64,000 nucleotides of DNA from Spiroplasma chinense (lineage in GTDB: Bacteria; Bacillota_I; Bacilli_A; Mycoplasmatales; Mycoplasmataceae): positions 558,001 to 622,000 of the forward strand of contig NZ_CP043026.1 of assembly GCF_008086545.1 (NCBI RefSeq). The letters are read 5' to 3'. Below are positions 63,913 through 64,000 of the stretch, in pieces; position 1 is the first letter of the stretch; every line of letters begins with the position of its first letter. A program made the translations under genes and the position numbers. The notes under the pieces were generated by a model. That model was not told the DNA's origin and made no database searches. It saw nothing but the letters and a program-made list of their open reading frames with translations.

Positions 63913-64000
63913 ATGAAAAAATTATTAGGAATTTTAGGAGCAGTTTCATTATCTGCTTCTGCATCAGTGTCTGTTGTGGCGTGTTCTTCACAAAGACCAA
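63913..64000 (+). CDS. Lipoprotein, N-terminal fragment
   Basis: ATG 63913, 1 nt after the GDSL gene stop; AGGAG at 63898-63902. 29 residues visible: signal MKKLLGILGAVSLSASASVSVVAC with Cys24, then SSQRP. The rest lies past the window. Same signal-peptide type as its neighbours. Confidence 0.85.
   Translation, partial: MKKLLGILGAVSLSASASVSVVACSSQRP

Noticed and set aside
1-64000. CRISPR array, insertion sequence, prophage or rRNA operon
   Set aside because: No regularly spaced repeats, transposase, phage structural genes or rRNA motifs were found on either strand.

Overview
The window reads as mollicute DNA that uses translation table 4 (UGA = Trp). Very low GC, in-frame TGA codons at conserved tryptophans in nearly every housekeeping gene (Lon, RarA, NusA, TruB, MiaA, RavA/ViaA and others), strong AGGAGG ribosome sites and several lipoproteins with MKKLL...VVAC signal peptides all point to the Spiroplasma/Entomoplasmataceae lineage. 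Trehalose use would fit an insect-associated member. There is no rRNA gene to fix the genus, so this placement is inference. Every gene call below reads TGA as Trp, so many proteins run through several apparent stops.

Layout. 1-6.7 kb: the tail of an alpha/beta hydrolase, then a trehalose (or related alpha-glucodisaccharide) regulon: GntR/TreR-type regulator, lipoprotein, PTS EIIBC, small membrane protein, GH65 phosphorylase and beta-phosphoglucomutase. Two identical 12-bp palindromes (TTGTATATACAA) sit ahead of the two transport/catabolic units. 6.9-14.2 kb: six lineage-specific, unrecognised proteins (coiled-coil, Lys/Glu-rich, membrane-anchored, Cys-rich), a candidate structural or cytoskeletal cluster. 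14.3-20.2 kb: trigger factor, a CIRCE-controlled Lon, RarA and a tail-anchored protein. 20.2-28.1 kb: a 781-aa lipoprotein divergent from a 1769-aa two-block FtsX-type permease. 28.2-31.3 kb: small conserved proteins, a DJ-1/PfpI protein and a two-gene ABC exporter. 31.4-33.5 kb: a guanine-type purine riboswitch ahead of an NCS2 purine permease and nicotinamidase. 33.5-37.8 kb: nusA-ylxR-ylxQ-infB-rbfA. 37.9-42.5 kb: an ECF-S-like membrane protein, RsmE, and a two-gene unit whose products look like degenerate nucleotidyltransferases. 42.7-47.6 kb: truB-ribF-rpsO, a protein resembling an HNH nuclease without its catalytic core, a candidate structured RNA ahead of miaA, an RpiR-type regulator and one tRNA-Gly(UCC). 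47.6-53.2 kb: membrane protein, choline-kinase-like protein, RdgB, TrmL, a DEAD-box-type helicase and small unknowns. 53.4-57.0 kb: ravA-viaA plus a PCC/DUF296-like gene. 57.4-64.0 kb: a lipoprotein array with two large paralogues sharing nearly identical 3' ends, a two-TM protein, a GDSL-hydrolase lipoprotein and the start of another lipoprotein.

Together the genes describe a host-dependent cell that imports disaccharides and purines, salvages nicotinamide, keeps a minimal translation and RNA-modification set, and spends much of its accessory coding on surface lipoproteins and lineage-specific structural-looking proteins. I saw no insertion sequence, prophage, CRISPR array or rRNA operon.
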